A stretch of DNA of 64,000 bases from JAJDFU01 sp964640855 (GCA_964640855.1 CAZXIX010000009.1:1-64000); one strand, 5' to 3'; counted from the stretch's first letter, positions 15,482 through 24,555 are shown. The notes: generated by a model from the letters alone, not told the origin. Numbers and translations are program-made.

Positions 15482-17638
15482 TCAATAACTGAATCCCAGC
15501 CGCAGAAAATAGCTCCTCCCGAAGGCTACCAGACGGCTGCCCGTACCCCCAGAATGTGCTCCGCCACCCCCTGTACCAACCAGATTGGCCTGGTCTTGGT
15601 CCAAAATATTCTTCACGCCGGCCCCAACGGTAAGCCTTCCTTCCCAAAACTGCCGGTTCAGAGAAAAGTCAAGCAGATGATAGTCCTCAACAAACCCGAG
15701 TTCAGGCTCTCCGGCGTCACCCAGAACGTACCGATCCTGACGACCGATATACCGGTGCACCAGTAAGGTATTGACTAACAAAAACGGTATCCGGTAGGAA
15801 ATTTCGTTTGTCATTTCCGGAAGTCCGACAAAACGTTCTACCTCCGAAAATTCATCATTCAGCGGATTCAACAGCCGGGTGAAGGCCCCACTCACCTTGA
15901 TCTGTAGATCCCGAATGGGCTGCCAGGATAATTCCAGACTGCCGCCGTGGGTCTCAAAGTTCTCCAGATTATCGTAGCTGAATCGTACGGGCTCGAATTC
16001 GACAAGGGTAATCCGATTCTGGACTTTGTTGTAAAAAAGGGTACCGTTGATGCGGAAAGCCAACAGCCCCTCATCAGGCCCTTTCCAATTGAGGTTAAGC
16101 TGGACATTATGGGAGTTTTCAGCCTCCAGGTCTGGATTGCCAATGATAAAATGATTGACATCGATGAAGTTGAAAAACAGCTCCTGAATAGAGGGCGCAC
16201 GAAACCCTCGCGCATAGCCCAATCTCATCTGCCAGGCAGAAGCCGGTTCCCAGAGCACATGAAATGCCGGAATGAAGGGGTGAGCGTAACGACTGTTATA
16301 TCCCAATCGCACATTGCCCTCCAGCGTCCATTGCGGGCTGGGTCGAAACCGTAAATTCACCCAACCGGCCAGGTTGGTCATGGAGGGTTCCGTTTCCCCG
16401 TTCTCGGCGACCAGAATGCGCTGACCTGCGGCTGTTTCCCGGAGATACTCCAAGCCAAACTGCATATTCCAGACCGGATCGACCAGCCAGCTGAAATTCG
16501 TCCGCCCAAGCAGCCCCGTATAACGGCTTGTATCCCGACCATTGGGTTCGAGCGAAGTCGTATCCGATTCCAAATCCCACCTCCGGGTGTCCCTGAATCG
16601 GTTGAACGTGTTCCAGCCAATAGCAGTCTTCCAATAGAGCCTGGGACTCATCCAGTATTCGGCATGTAGATGATGGTCTCTTCGCTGAGTCGTAAATTCC
16701 TGATCAATCGCATAGGGTCGGAAAACCGGGCGACGGATGTCTCCATACAACATCAGGTCTTCAGTAAACCCACGAAATCCATACCGGATGCGAAGGGAAT
16801 CCGAAGGACGGAAGGTCAGATTGGCATCGCAGCCCAGTTGCTTTTTCGGATTCCAGGGTACGACTTTCACCTGGTATGTTTGTCCATCCTCATCGGTCAC
16901 TTCTTGTCTTTCCCGCAGTTCTTCTTCGCTGCCGAACCAGGCTTGATAGCGCCAGATCCCTCCATCCAGCTGAAAGGCTCCCAGCTTGCCTCCCAATCGG
17001 AGGTTCAGATTGTTCAGCCCAATACTCTCAATCTGGCCACCAACGTCGGCACTCCACTTGTTGACCTGATGTTGCTTGCTGATGAGGTTGATGACGCCAC
17101 CTGCCGCATTGCTGCCATACTGGGCCGACATACTTCCTTTGATGATTTCCATCCGCTCAAACTGGCTAAGGTTCAACTGGGTCAGGTCAATACTACCCCC
17201 GAGCCTTCCCACCACGGGAATACCGTCGATCATGATCTGTACGTTCTGGCCATCCAGACCCTGTATGGACAAGCCTGTTCCCAAAATGGGATCCGGGCTG
17301 ACCTGCATGTTCAACTCCTGTTGCAAAACTTCGGACAAGGTATTTTGCCCTCTGGCTATCCACTGATCCTTTTTCACAACCGTAATGGGGTGAATAGCCG
17401 CTTCAGCCGAGGTAGGTGCGTATTGCGCGGTGACTACCACATCTTTCAACCGGATCTCCCAAGGAATAGAATCGGGTTGGGCCCATCCCCAATTCGGATG
17501 CGTCAAACAGCCAAATCCCGTAAGCAGGATAACCATTAAGGACATCCCGACGGGAAAACCGCTTTCTATGCTCGCTCCTCGGTAAGCCAAACTTTTCATG
17601 GATTTCATCAACCAGCTATTGTTTTCGAATTTCATCAC
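15482..17638 (-). CDS. TonB-dependent haem receptor, last gene of the haem operon
   Basis: 718 residues. After a long N-region and signal helix (MSLMVILLTGFGCLTHPNWGWAQ) comes a plug domain (LKDVVVTAQYAPTSAEAAIHP; LSIQGLDGQNVQIMIDGIP; EIIKGSMSAQYGSNAAGGVINLI) and a beta-barrel ending in the typical aromatic strand SYFLRLGFSY. FRAPSIQELFFNF and IGNPDLEAENSHN are the receptor signature for iron/haem and vitamin B12 receptors. Its position at the end of hmuYTUVS marks haem as the probable ligand. The first codon overlaps the preceding small gene by 23 bp; starting at the internal Met residues 11, 14 or 32 would shorten the N-region. Confidence 0.9.
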   Translation of the reverse strand: MMKFENNSWLMKSMKSLAYRGASIESGFPVGMSLMVILLTGFGCLTHPNWGWAQPDSIPWEIRLKDVVVTAQYAPTSAEAAIHPITVVKKDQWIARGQNTLSEVLQQELNMQVSPDPILGTGLSIQGLDGQNVQIMIDGIPVVGRLGGSIDLTQLNLSQFERMEIIKGSMSAQYGSNAAGGVINLISKQHQVNKWSADVGGQIESIGLNNLNLRLGGKLGAFQLDGGIWRYQAWFGSEEELRERQEVTDEDGQTYQVKVVPWNPKKQLGCDANLTFRPSDSLRIRYGFRGFTEDLMLYGDIRRPVFRPYAIDQEFTTQRRDHHLHAEYWMSPRLYWKTAIGWNTFNRFRDTRRWDLESDTTSLEPNGRDTSRYTGLLGRTNFSWLVDPVWNMQFGLEYLRETAAGQRILVAENGETEPSMTNLAGWVNLRFRPSPQWTLEGNVRLGYNSRYAHPFIPAFHVLWEPASAWQMRLGYARGFRAPSIQELFFNFIDVNHFIIGNPDLEAENSHNVQLNLNWKGPDEGLLAFRINGTLFYNKVQNRITLVEFEPVRFSYDNLENFETHGGSLELSWQPIRDLQIKVSGAFTRLLNPLNDEFSEVERFVGLPEMTNEISYRIPFLLVNTLLVHRYIGRQDRYVLGDAGEPELGFVEDYHLLDFSLNRQFWEGRLTVGAGVKNILDQDQANLVGTGGGGAHSGGTGSRLVAFGRSYFLRLGFSY

Positions 17639-17945
17639 GGGCTTCCAAAATGAGTAAAGTCTTCAGGAGAATGTGATGGAACCGCTCCAATTCGCGGAGG
17701 GATAAGATCATTCCGAAACCATCGAAAGGGCTGTCCAGGTATATATCGCGTTGGTGGACCTTTTTGCTCGTTTGGACTTCCTGATAACGAATGCCTACCG
17801 AATGGCTGAGCTGTTTCAAGCCGATCAGAGAAAGCTTCAGATAAGCATTTCCAAAAGCCACGGAGAACGCATCGCAGCAAGTACAATGAGCGACGTAGCC
17901 GTGCTTGTCGTGGTGCAGTATGTTCGGCTTGTGCCCTTTGCTCAT
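17616..17945 (-). CDS. Small Cys/His-rich protein of the haem operon (DUF6686-like)
   Basis: 109 residues from MSKGHKPNILHHDKHGYV. Its N-terminal half has HCTCCDAFSVAFGNAYLKLS: a C-x2-C with flanking histidines that could bind metal or haem. The rest is helical and charged (LSLRELERFHHILLKTLL). I associate it with a small Bacteroidota family (DUF6686) but with moderate certainty. The start overlaps the stop of hmuS by 4 bp and its end overlaps the receptor gene, so it is embedded in the haem operon. A longer reading back to 18125 lies inside hmuS and is not coding. Confidence 0.7.
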   Translation of the reverse strand: MSKGHKPNILHHDKHGYVAHCTCCDAFSVAFGNAYLKLSLIGLKQLSHSVGIRYQEVQTSKKVHQRDIYLDSPFDGFGMILSLRELERFHHILLKTLLILEARDEIRKQ

Positions 17946-19012
17946 GCCGGTTGTGGATTGGACGGCAGAGAGGAAAGTTGATCCACGATCGCCCGCCATT
18001 CCGTCAATTCCGGTTTGCCGGGTTTGCGGGCGCCGAAAAAATATACGATGAGCTGCCCATTCTGGTCGAAGAGTTCGAGACTGGTCACGATCCCGTCCGC
18101 TGTCGGTTTTCGGACCACAAAGCAATCGGCAATGGCGGATGTGTCCAGATGCAGGTTAAAGGCCGGGTCCATTACATTGTACCAGTCGTGGTGCCATAGC
18201 AGGCGTTTGACAGGGCCGGTATGGATTTGTATACAGCCGCTGCTATGCACAAAGCACATAACGGAAACCTCGTTTTCGGCGGCTGATTCAAGCACCTTTT
18301 CCACTGCCAGACGATCTACCCGGGTAACCATTCCCTGAGGAGCCAGACGGAGGGCTTGCGTCCGGGTCACCCCGAAATCCTTCAGCATACCGAAGAAATC
18401 GTGTGTATCCTGTAAATGGGTCCAGGCATTTTGAAAGCCCTCGATATCGATGGTTTCGTCCGGTTTTTCCGTTTCCAGAGGTGGTCTTGCCCGATCTTCG
18501 ATCCGGATGGGTGTTTGCTCCCCCATGTATCGATCCAGGATTTCACGGTAGGCCGCAAGGTTGCTTTTGGGCGTAGAGAAGATCTTGTGTACGGCCTCAC
18601 CGCGCTGGTTAAAGAACTGAAAGGAGTGTAGGTCTCCTCCCTTCGGCCTTTCCATAATTACGGCTAAACCATACTTCCATTCGTTCATGAAGAAGCGCAA
18701 ATCGATATCCGGATTGACCGCTACCCCCATGTTGTGAACCCCTTCGTAAAAGGTGAGGTTGTCGTACACGCCTTTTCTCTCATGAACGCAATAGTCATTG
18801 CGCGTCAGGGCCATAACGTATCCCACCTCCTTGAGGTCTGTGAGCAGTGACTTCCAGTCGCCCGAAAGGCGAACCACCTTGTCGCCAAGGGAAAGGGTCA
18901 GCAACTCCGCCTCACTGATCTTCAATCGATCCGCCAACTGCCGATTTCGGAGCCGGGGCTCTTTTTGCTTGAGCGAAGCGAGACGGTCCCGCAGGTTTTG
19001 AATGTTTTCCAT
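17942..19012 (-). CDS. hmuS: Haem-degrading/haem-trafficking factor HmuS (HemS/ChuS family)
   Basis: 356 residues with the two structural repeats of the HemS family. N-terminal helices LRDRLASLKQKEPRLRNRQLADRLKISEAEL and the KVVRLSGDWKSLL strand are typical; each repeat includes a NxGVxVN/INxxDPxFNLHLD-like segment (NMGVAVNPDIDLRFF and NVMDPAFNLHL). It accepts haem from the cytoplasmic side of HmuUV, and family members store or cleave haem to release iron. The conserved N-terminus requires the start at 19012, which lies 101 bp inside the end of hmuV in another frame. Confidence 0.92.
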   Translation of the reverse strand: MENIQNLRDRLASLKQKEPRLRNRQLADRLKISEAELLTLSLGDKVVRLSGDWKSLLTDLKEVGYVMALTRNDYCVHERKGVYDNLTFYEGVHNMGVAVNPDIDLRFFMNEWKYGLAVIMERPKGGDLHSFQFFNQRGEAVHKIFSTPKSNLAAYREILDRYMGEQTPIRIEDRARPPLETEKPDETIDIEGFQNAWTHLQDTHDFFGMLKDFGVTRTQALRLAPQGMVTRVDRLAVEKVLESAAENEVSVMCFVHSSGCIQIHTGPVKRLLWHHDWYNVMDPAFNLHLDTSAIADCFVVRKPTADGIVTSLELFDQNGQLIVYFFGARKPGKPELTEWRAIVDQLSSLPSNPQPA

Positions 19013-19793
19013 AAGTCGTAATTAAAGGTATGTTCAGATGTGGATGTGGATGAATCAGACAATCCACATCAAAGGTCTTTTGAATAAGTGCAGGGGTCAA
19101 GGTATTCCAGATATCCCCCTGGGCGGTGATCCTGCCATCTCTCATGAGAATAACCTGATCGGCAGACATCGCGGCCAGGTTTAGATCGTGGACCACGGCA
19201 AGGATACCGATACCCTCTTCCTCGACGAGTTCCCGGGCCAGGGAAAAAAACCGGTACTGCTGCTCTACATCCAAGGCCGCCGTGGGCTCATCTAAAAGCA
19301 AGAACTGAGGCTGATGATCTGCTTTTCCGGCATCCAGCTGGACCAGGCACTTCGCCAGCAGAACCCTTTTCTGTTCCCCGCCGGACAGCGTATGAAAAAA
19401 GCGGCCAAGGAAACCTTCCAGGGCGAGCCGGCGAATTGCTTTACCAACCATTCTCTTTCGGGTTTTTCCCGAAAGCCGATGGTACTGATTGTAACACCCT
19501 ATCTCCACCACTTCCTCCACTTTAAGCGCATAGGATAACTGTACACTTTGGGATAAAACCGCCCGATAATCGGCCAATTCCGGGTTGGAAAAGGTTCTCA
19601 GAAGTCGATCGTCCAGATAAACACGGCCCTCGGAAAAGGGGGTCAAACCCGCGATGACCCGAAGCAAAGTGGACTTGCCCGCTCCGTTCTTTCCCATCAA
19701 TACCGTTACTTCTCCTCCAGGGACATGACAATCCACCGTCCGCAAAATCTCTTTTTTTCCCAACTGGACTGAAACGGACTCTACTTGGATCAT
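18912..19793 (-). CDS. hmuV: Haem ABC transporter ATP-binding protein
   Basis: Walker A GKNGAGKST, Q-loop region, signature LSGGEQKRV, Walker B FLLLDEPTAALD and H-loop VVHDLN are all present, as in BtuD/FhuC/HmuV. The conserved family end (HPHPHLNIPLI) is reached near residue 256, yet the frame goes on about 37 more residues, rich in Lys/Pro/Ala, through the start of hmuS before stopping at 18912. So the tail is non-homologous and its coding region overlaps hmuS by 101 bp. ATGA-type overlap (19790-19793) with the permease gene supports co-translation. Confidence 0.92.
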   Translation of the reverse strand: MIQVESVSVQLGKKEILRTVDCHVPGGEVTVLMGKNGAGKSTLLRVIAGLTPFSEGRVYLDDRLLRTFSNPELADYRAVLSQSVQLSYALKVEEVVEIGCYNQYHRLSGKTRKRMVGKAIRRLALEGFLGRFFHTLSGGEQKRVLLAKCLVQLDAGKADHQPQFLLLDEPTAALDVEQQYRFFSLARELVEEEGIGILAVVHDLNLAAMSADQVILMRDGRITAQGDIWNTLTPALIQKTFDVDCLIHPHPHLNIPLITTYGKHSKPAGPSRFAQAKRAPAPKSAVGGSIEDQ

Positions 19794-20833
19794 AACAGGA
19801 TCGATTGTGACCTTTGTTTACGAATCAGCAACCATATGAAAAAGGGAGCGCCCACCATAGCCGTGATGATCCCGATAGGCAATTCTGCGGGGGCCACAAC
19901 GGTGCGGGCTATGGAATCAGCTATCAACAAAAAGCTGCCTCCGAGCAAAACGGAATTCACCAGAAGCCGGCGGTAGTCCGTGCCCAGGCTTATTCGTATC
20001 AGATGCGGGATGACCAAGCCAACAAACCCGATCAGTCCGGTAAATGAAATACATACTCCAACGATCAGACCGGACCATAGGATGATGCGCTGCTTGACCC
20101 GATCTACCCGGAATCCAAGTTGAAGAGCTTCCCCTTCTCCCAAGAGAAAGGCATTGAGCGCCAGGGAATCTCTGTGCAAAAAATACGTTCCGACAAGAAC
20201 GATGGGAGCACAAATCGAAATCTGAATCCAATTCGCGCTCGAAAGGCTTCCCAGAGTCCAAAACGTAATATCCCGGAGTTGCTCTTCATTGGATTGAATG
20301 ACAATAAGTCCGGTAAAAGCCGCCGCCAGACTGGTCACGGCGATACCCGCCAGGAGCATGGTGGGTACATGTACCTTGCCCCGGTGATGGGCAATGGAAT
20401 AAACCATCCAAGTGGTGAGAATGGCCCCCAAAAAGGCAGAGGCACTCACCAGAGCCTGCTGGCCAAATCCGGCCAGGGTAGGGAAAACAGCAATTGCAAA
20501 GACCAGAGAGGCTACTGCAAATAACATAGCTCCGCTCGTGATTCCGATGAAGGAAGGCTCCGCGAGCGGGTTTCGGAACAATCCCTGAATGGCTGCTCCG
20601 GTTACCGCCAACCCTCCTCCCACGATTATGGCAAGCATCACCCGGGGCAAGCGAACATTCCATACCAGAAAAACCTCGAGCTCTGGGGCCCGGCCGGAGA
20701 GAGCCGCGCCTAAAGAGGGTAAAGAAAGCTTGTATGCACCTATGCAAATACTCAGGGCCGCAGCCAGCACCAGGAGGAGCAAAAGACCCACACCCACATA
20801 GATTGACTTGCTATCCTGGCGGAATCCCATCAC
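19790..20833 (-). CDS. hmuU: Haem ABC transporter permease (FecCD family)
   Basis: 347 residues with about ten membrane helices and the FecCD/BtuC signatures: FLVWNVRLPRVMLAIIVGGGLAVTGAAIQGLFRNPLAEPSFIGITSGAM near the start, TGLIGFVGLVIPHLIRISLGTDYR and APAELPIGIITAMVGAPFFIWLL near the end. This is the inner-membrane channel of a haem importer, working with HmuT outside and HmuV inside. Four-base overlaps with both hmuT and hmuV indicate strict co-translation. Confidence 0.93.
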   Translation of the reverse strand: MMGFRQDSKSIYVGVGLLLLLVLAAALSICIGAYKLSLPSLGAALSGRAPELEVFLVWNVRLPRVMLAIIVGGGLAVTGAAIQGLFRNPLAEPSFIGITSGAMLFAVASLVFAIAVFPTLAGFGQQALVSASAFLGAILTTWMVYSIAHHRGKVHVPTMLLAGIAVTSLAAAFTGLIVIQSNEEQLRDITFWTLGSLSSANWIQISICAPIVLVGTYFLHRDSLALNAFLLGEGEALQLGFRVDRVKQRIILWSGLIVGVCISFTGLIGFVGLVIPHLIRISLGTDYRRLLVNSVLLGGSFLLIADSIARTVVAPAELPIGIITAMVGAPFFIWLLIRKQRSQSILL

Positions 20834-21765
20834 CCCTCATCTTTTGGGTTAGCTTTCAATTGATTCGCAAGATCTATGGCCGCCTTCCCGGCCCTGGGCC
20901 CGAAACCAAGCAGATAGTGACCATCCATGGCAATGATGCGGCCGTTTCGAAAGGCAGGCGTTTGAGCCAGGCCCGGTATCCGACTGAGTCCGTCCTTGCC
21001 ATCCAGGCTCGCCAGCCCGGTGGAAAACATGAGAATGACATCCGGAGCGGCTTCCACGACCGATTCGGGAGTAAGTGCTTGAAAATCTGAAAATCGGGTA
21101 AGCGCATTTTGCCCCCCGGCCAGGCGGATCATAGCATCAGCAGTGGTTTCCGCACCGGCAACCATCAATCTACCCATACCGCGCGCATACAGGAAAAGAA
21201 CCTTGGGCTTATCGTTTGGATCTTTCCCCTTCAGGATACGGGCCAATTCCGCTCGGTCTTTGGCCAGTTTTTCTTCCAGCGCAAGAATTTTCTCATCCGG
21301 GAAATTTATCTCTTGCTGAATGCTCCTGGCAGCCCTGAGCGCATTGTCCAACTCATAGGTCATTTCAACAGAAGTGACCGAAATTCCTGCTTGTTCCAAT
21401 TGTTTCAAGGCAGGATTACCAGCTTCCCTGGCCCCAACGAACACCCGACTGGGCTTTAGCTGCAAAACCGCTTCTGCATTCAGCTGCGTGATGTGCCCCA
21501 AATTGGGAAGAGAGTCCACTGCATTCGGGTACGTACTCGTTACATCTACTCCCACAATGTTTTCTCCAAAACCCAATTCGAAGAGTAATTCGGTCAACAT
21601 TCCGTTTAAAGAAAGGATGCGTTCTTCCGATAGATTCTCTGACTTCCCGGAAGAGGCAGAGGCCCGGCCTGTCTCCTGACAGCCAGGTCCCAAGCCAGAA
21701 ATAAGCAACAGGAAAGCGGCAATCTGAATGCGGGCCAGCAATACCCTTAATTCGAGAAATGGCAT
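20830..21765 (-). CDS. hmuT: Haem ABC transporter substrate-binding lipoprotein
   Basis: 311 residues. N-terminal hydrophobic segment with a lipobox ending at Cys29 (LLLISGLGPGC) shows it is a lipoprotein tethered to the inner membrane. The mature part is the BtuF/TroA-like two-lobe binding fold: RILSLNGMLTELLFELGFGENIVGVDVTS, LNAEAVLQLKPSRVFVG, KVLFLYARGMGRLMVAGAETTADAMIRLAGGQNAL. It brings haem to HmuUV. The start lies 69 bp after hmuY and the end overlaps hmuU by 4 bp. Confidence 0.92.
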   Translation of the reverse strand: MPFLELRVLLARIQIAAFLLLISGLGPGCQETGRASASSGKSENLSEERILSLNGMLTELLFELGFGENIVGVDVTSTYPNAVDSLPNLGHITQLNAEAVLQLKPSRVFVGAREAGNPALKQLEQAGISVTSVEMTYELDNALRAARSIQQEINFPDEKILALEEKLAKDRAELARILKGKDPNDKPKVLFLYARGMGRLMVAGAETTADAMIRLAGGQNALTRFSDFQALTPESVVEAAPDVILMFSTGLASLDGKDGLSRIPGLAQTPAFRNGRIIAMDGHYLLGFGPRAGKAAIDLANQLKANPKDEG

Positions 21766-21834
21766 AGTAAACAGTTTGTTAGATCCGAACTCCAGAGGGT
21801 CCTAAACCAACCCGTGGAACTTCGGATCCGGATT

Positions 21835-23118
21835 CTAGCGGATGATCAAAGGCCGAGTCAAAACCTCGTCGCCTACGCGCAGCTGGACAAGATACCGGCC
21901 GGCCGGTAAACCACTTACCGGAAGCGAAAACTGATTCCGCCCGGTGATCAGGTCCACCGTCCGACGGGTCTGCGGAAGGAGTTGCCCCAGGTAGGACCGA
22001 ATCTCCAGCAAGCCAACAGAAGAGCCGTTATGTCTATAATCCAATACCAATTGAGTCGTCTCCCGCGCCGGATTGGGGAAAAGACTGGCCTGCTCGGCAA
22101 AAGCAGGCAAGGCCCGAAGGTTGGTCGTCAGGAGCCCTTCCTCGATCACCCGCATGGTTGTGACTCCGGTGCTGGCCCCTTCGAAGTCGATAAATTCCAC
22201 CCGGAATACATCATCGTTAGGACGTCGAACAAAGTAAACGCGGTCTTTGGGAATACTCCAGGTAAATGTAGTCAGGCTGAATTCTTTCCAATCATACCCG
22301 ACCACGTCCATGCTGTCTGAATAGGCTTCATCTACAGTGGGCACAGCGACCGTCTCCGGATCAACACCATCCAACTGAGCAATCCGAGTGCCCTCCCTTT
22401 GCAGAACCCCTGTCACGGTATAATCCAAAATATTTCCCTCCCCATCGTCCAAAGGAGTTACGTAGCGCGTAAACCACAGATCCCAGGAATCCGGCTCCAG
22501 GTCCAGAATCCCGTTCTCAAAGGAAAAGAAGGCCAGGGTTTTGCCGGAGAAGCTATCTTTGCTAATCGTAACGGTATCCGCTTCGGAGCCGTCCAGAGTT
22601 GCATAACGGAAGGTGTAGCTGCCGCTGATCAGCGACAGTATTTCCATTTTTCGCATCACGCTGTCCCTGCCCAGCAGGAAGAAGATGCGCGTCCCCAGTA
22701 CCGTTTGAGTAGCCGGACTATAAGATCCCCATCCCAGGTCGAATGGATCACCAGGGGTAGCGACCGAATTGAAGGCACCAGCGTCCCAACTCAGATTTTG
22801 ATTGTAGATCCTGTCGGTAATGTCCGCTGTATCGGCCGAAGCAAAATCAGTTGCGCTGCTGACATACAATTCCAATTGCGGTGGAGGAGCGGCTTGGGAG
22901 GAAGCCACCCCCTCATTAAGGAAAACGGCAGAGGAAAAGCCATCAACGCCAAAGGCAATATCCCAATCGGTAAGGGAAACCACAGTAGAGACTTCCGTCT
23001 TCAGATCATAAAAAACCGAATTAGCGTAGCCTTGTCCCTGACTGACTTGTTGGAATTGCGCCCGGGCAGCCACTCCCAACAAACCGAACAGGAGGAGGAA
23101 GAGTATGGTTTTAGCCAT
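21835..23118 (-). CDS. hmuY: HmuY-family haem-binding protein with T9SS C-terminal sorting domain
   Basis: 427 residues, first gene of the haem operon. Signal peptide 1-20 (LFLLLFGLLGVAARA). The central part (YANSVFYDLKTEVSTVVSLTDWDIAFGVDGFSSAVFLN) matches the HmuY fold start: YDLxT...W-D-I-A-F, with WDLWFTRYVTPLDDGEGNILDYTVTGVL as its later characteristic segment. The last 85 residues are a type A T9SS sorting domain (SLFPNPARETTQLVLD; GLPAGRYLVQL). Porphyromonas HmuY is a lipoprotein; here the sorting domain implies export and release or anchoring by T9SS. Haem ligation residues cannot be named from sequence alone. Confidence 0.86.
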   Translation of the reverse strand: MAKTILFLLLFGLLGVAARAQFQQVSQGQGYANSVFYDLKTEVSTVVSLTDWDIAFGVDGFSSAVFLNEGVASSQAAPPPQLELYVSSATDFASADTADITDRIYNQNLSWDAGAFNSVATPGDPFDLGWGSYSPATQTVLGTRIFFLLGRDSVMRKMEILSLISGSYTFRYATLDGSEADTVTISKDSFSGKTLAFFSFENGILDLEPDSWDLWFTRYVTPLDDGEGNILDYTVTGVLQREGTRIAQLDGVDPETVAVPTVDEAYSDSMDVVGYDWKEFSLTTFTWSIPKDRVYFVRRPNDDVFRVEFIDFEGASTGVTTMRVIEEGLLTTNLRALPAFAEQASLFPNPARETTQLVLDYRHNGSSVGLLEIRSYLGQLLPQTRRTVDLITGRNQFSLPVSGLPAGRYLVQLRVGDEVLTRPLIIR

Positions 23119-23133
23119 CTTAAATTTATTTGG

Positions 23134-23146
23134 ATTAAGTCTTAAT
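23134..23146 (-). promoter_or_regulatory. Palindromic site before the haem operon (ATTAAGTCTTAAT)
   Basis: ATTAAGTCTTAAT is a palindrome with 6-bp arms around one base, 16 bp upstream of the hmuY start codon, thus in the leader or just past the transcription start. A similar sequence, TTAATTAGTCTTATTAA, lies at 23204-23220. Between them, on the minus strand, TGACTTTG (23188-23195) is close to a -7 box. Two related AT-rich palindromes around the promoter of a haem operon fit an iron- or haem-responsive repressor such as Fur; the factor is inferred only. Confidence 0.5.
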
Positions 23147-23203
23147 AAGTGCCGAAATTAGTTCATCCTTTTTTATCCGCCAAGAACCAAAGTCATTTTA
23201 TTG

Positions 23204-23220
23204 TTAATTAGTCTTATTAA
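23204..23220 (-). promoter_or_regulatory. Second AT-rich site before the haem operon
   Basis: TTAATTAGTCTTATTAA shares the GTCTTA core and flanking TTA/TAA with the palindrome at 23134-23146. For minus-strand transcription it overlaps the region upstream of the candidate -7 box (23188-23195), where a repressor would block polymerase. Pairing with the downstream site would give cooperative binding about 70 bp apart. Confidence 0.4.
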
Positions 23221-23415
23221 AAAAAACACTTCAAAAAACCTATGGTTGCCCACGTTCATCGCCCCGACCGGGCAGTGGAAACCCAAAAGCTCTCCACTCT
23301 GACCGGCTCCTGATTTCGCCGGAATGAAAGCGCAAGAGCCCACTTTCCGGCAGGGATAAAATGGATTGTCAAGCCGGCTATATCATTCGATTCCAGGATT
23401 AGGTACTTTACGAAC

Positions 23416-24555
23416 ATGAAGTATCAGCTCGCATTCAGTTTGACCGTCTTGCTCAATCTCCCCTATTCTTCTATGTCCGCACAGGAACGAATTCGGGACC
23501 TCGGCATTCAGATCGGCATACTGTCTCCAGGCCCCTTAAATGCCATTACCGATGTAGGGAACATCCGGGTCGGGCATACGACTCTGATCGAGGGCGATCA
23601 CATCCGCACCGGCGTCACCGCCATCTTACCCCATACCGGAAATCTTTTCCAGGAAAAAGTACCGGCGGCCGTATTCGTCGGCAACGGCTTCGGAAAGCTG
23701 GCCGGTTCTACCCAGATAAAAGAATTGGGCAACCTGGAGACCCCCATCGTTCTGACCAATACCCTGAGCGTAGCCACCGCCATGCATGCTCTCATAGGAT
23801 ACACCCTCTATCTGCCCGGCAACGAATCCGTCCGCTCGGTCAATGCCGTCGTGGGCGAAACCAACGATGGCTACCTCAACGACATCCGCGGCAGGCACAT
23901 AACAGAAGAGCACGTGCTTCAGGCGATCGAAAGCGCCAGGGGCGGCCCTGTCGCGGAGGGCAATGTGGGCGCGGGCACGGGTACGATCTGCTTTGGTTTC
24001 AAGGGAGGTATCGGCACGGCTTCCCGGGTCCTGCCTGAAGAGAATGGCGGATACACACTCGGCGTACTGGTACAGACCAATTTCGGCGGCGTTCTGGAGA
24101 TCAACGGGGTGAACATGGCGAAAGAACTGGAGGGATACCCTTCCCGTAGCCTTCCGGTACAGAGCGCTGACGGCTCGTGCATGATCGTGGTCGCCACAGA
24201 TGCCCCGCTCGATGCGCGCAACCTGCAGCGGGTGGCCCGGCGGGCGTTGTTCGGCCTGGCCAAAACCGGCGGGATCGCCTCCAACGGAAGCGGGGATTAC
24301 GTGATCGCCTTTTCGACAGCTCCCGGTCTTCGGATCCCTTCCCGATCCGAGTCGGCCACCCTGAACCAAACGGTTTTGCGCAATACGGCCCTGAGTCCGC
24401 TTTTCCTCGCCGCGATCGAGGCGACCGAAGAAGCCATTCTAAACGCTCTTTTTGCTGCCGAAACGATGGTCGGCCGCGACGGGCATGAAGTACAAGCCCT
24501 TCCCGTGGAGAACGTCATCGAACTCCTCCGCCGGTTCGGACGGATTAAAGAATAA
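23416..24555 (+). CDS. P1-family (DmpA-like) aminopeptidase, secreted
   Basis: 379 residues. Signal peptide about 1-22 (LAFSLTVLLNLPYSSMSAQ). The rest is the DmpA/BapA fold: DVGNIRVGHTTLIEGDHIRTGVTAILPH, FVGNGFGKLAGSTQI, and EGNVGAGTGTICFGFKGGIGTASR. The self-cleaving nucleophile is S292 in a N-G-S-G-D-Y context: cleavage between G291 and S292 would make the alpha and beta subunits and expose the Ser as N-terminal nucleophile. Family enzymes cleave D- or L-amino acid amides and beta-peptides. Divergent from the haem operon; promoter probably near the TACTTTA at about 23402. Confidence 0.9.
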   Translation: MKYQLAFSLTVLLNLPYSSMSAQERIRDLGIQIGILSPGPLNAITDVGNIRVGHTTLIEGDHIRTGVTAILPHTGNLFQEKVPAAVFVGNGFGKLAGSTQIKELGNLETPIVLTNTLSVATAMHALIGYTLYLPGNESVRSVNAVVGETNDGYLNDIRGRHITEEHVLQAIESARGGPVAEGNVGAGTGTICFGFKGGIGTASRVLPEENGGYTLGVLVQTNFGGVLEINGVNMAKELEGYPSRSLPVQSADGSCMIVVATDAPLDARNLQRVARRALFGLAKTGGIASNGSGDYVIAFSTAPGLRIPSRSESATLNQTVLRNTALSPLFLAAIEATEEAILNALFAAETMVGRDGHEVQALPVENVIELLRRFGRIKE

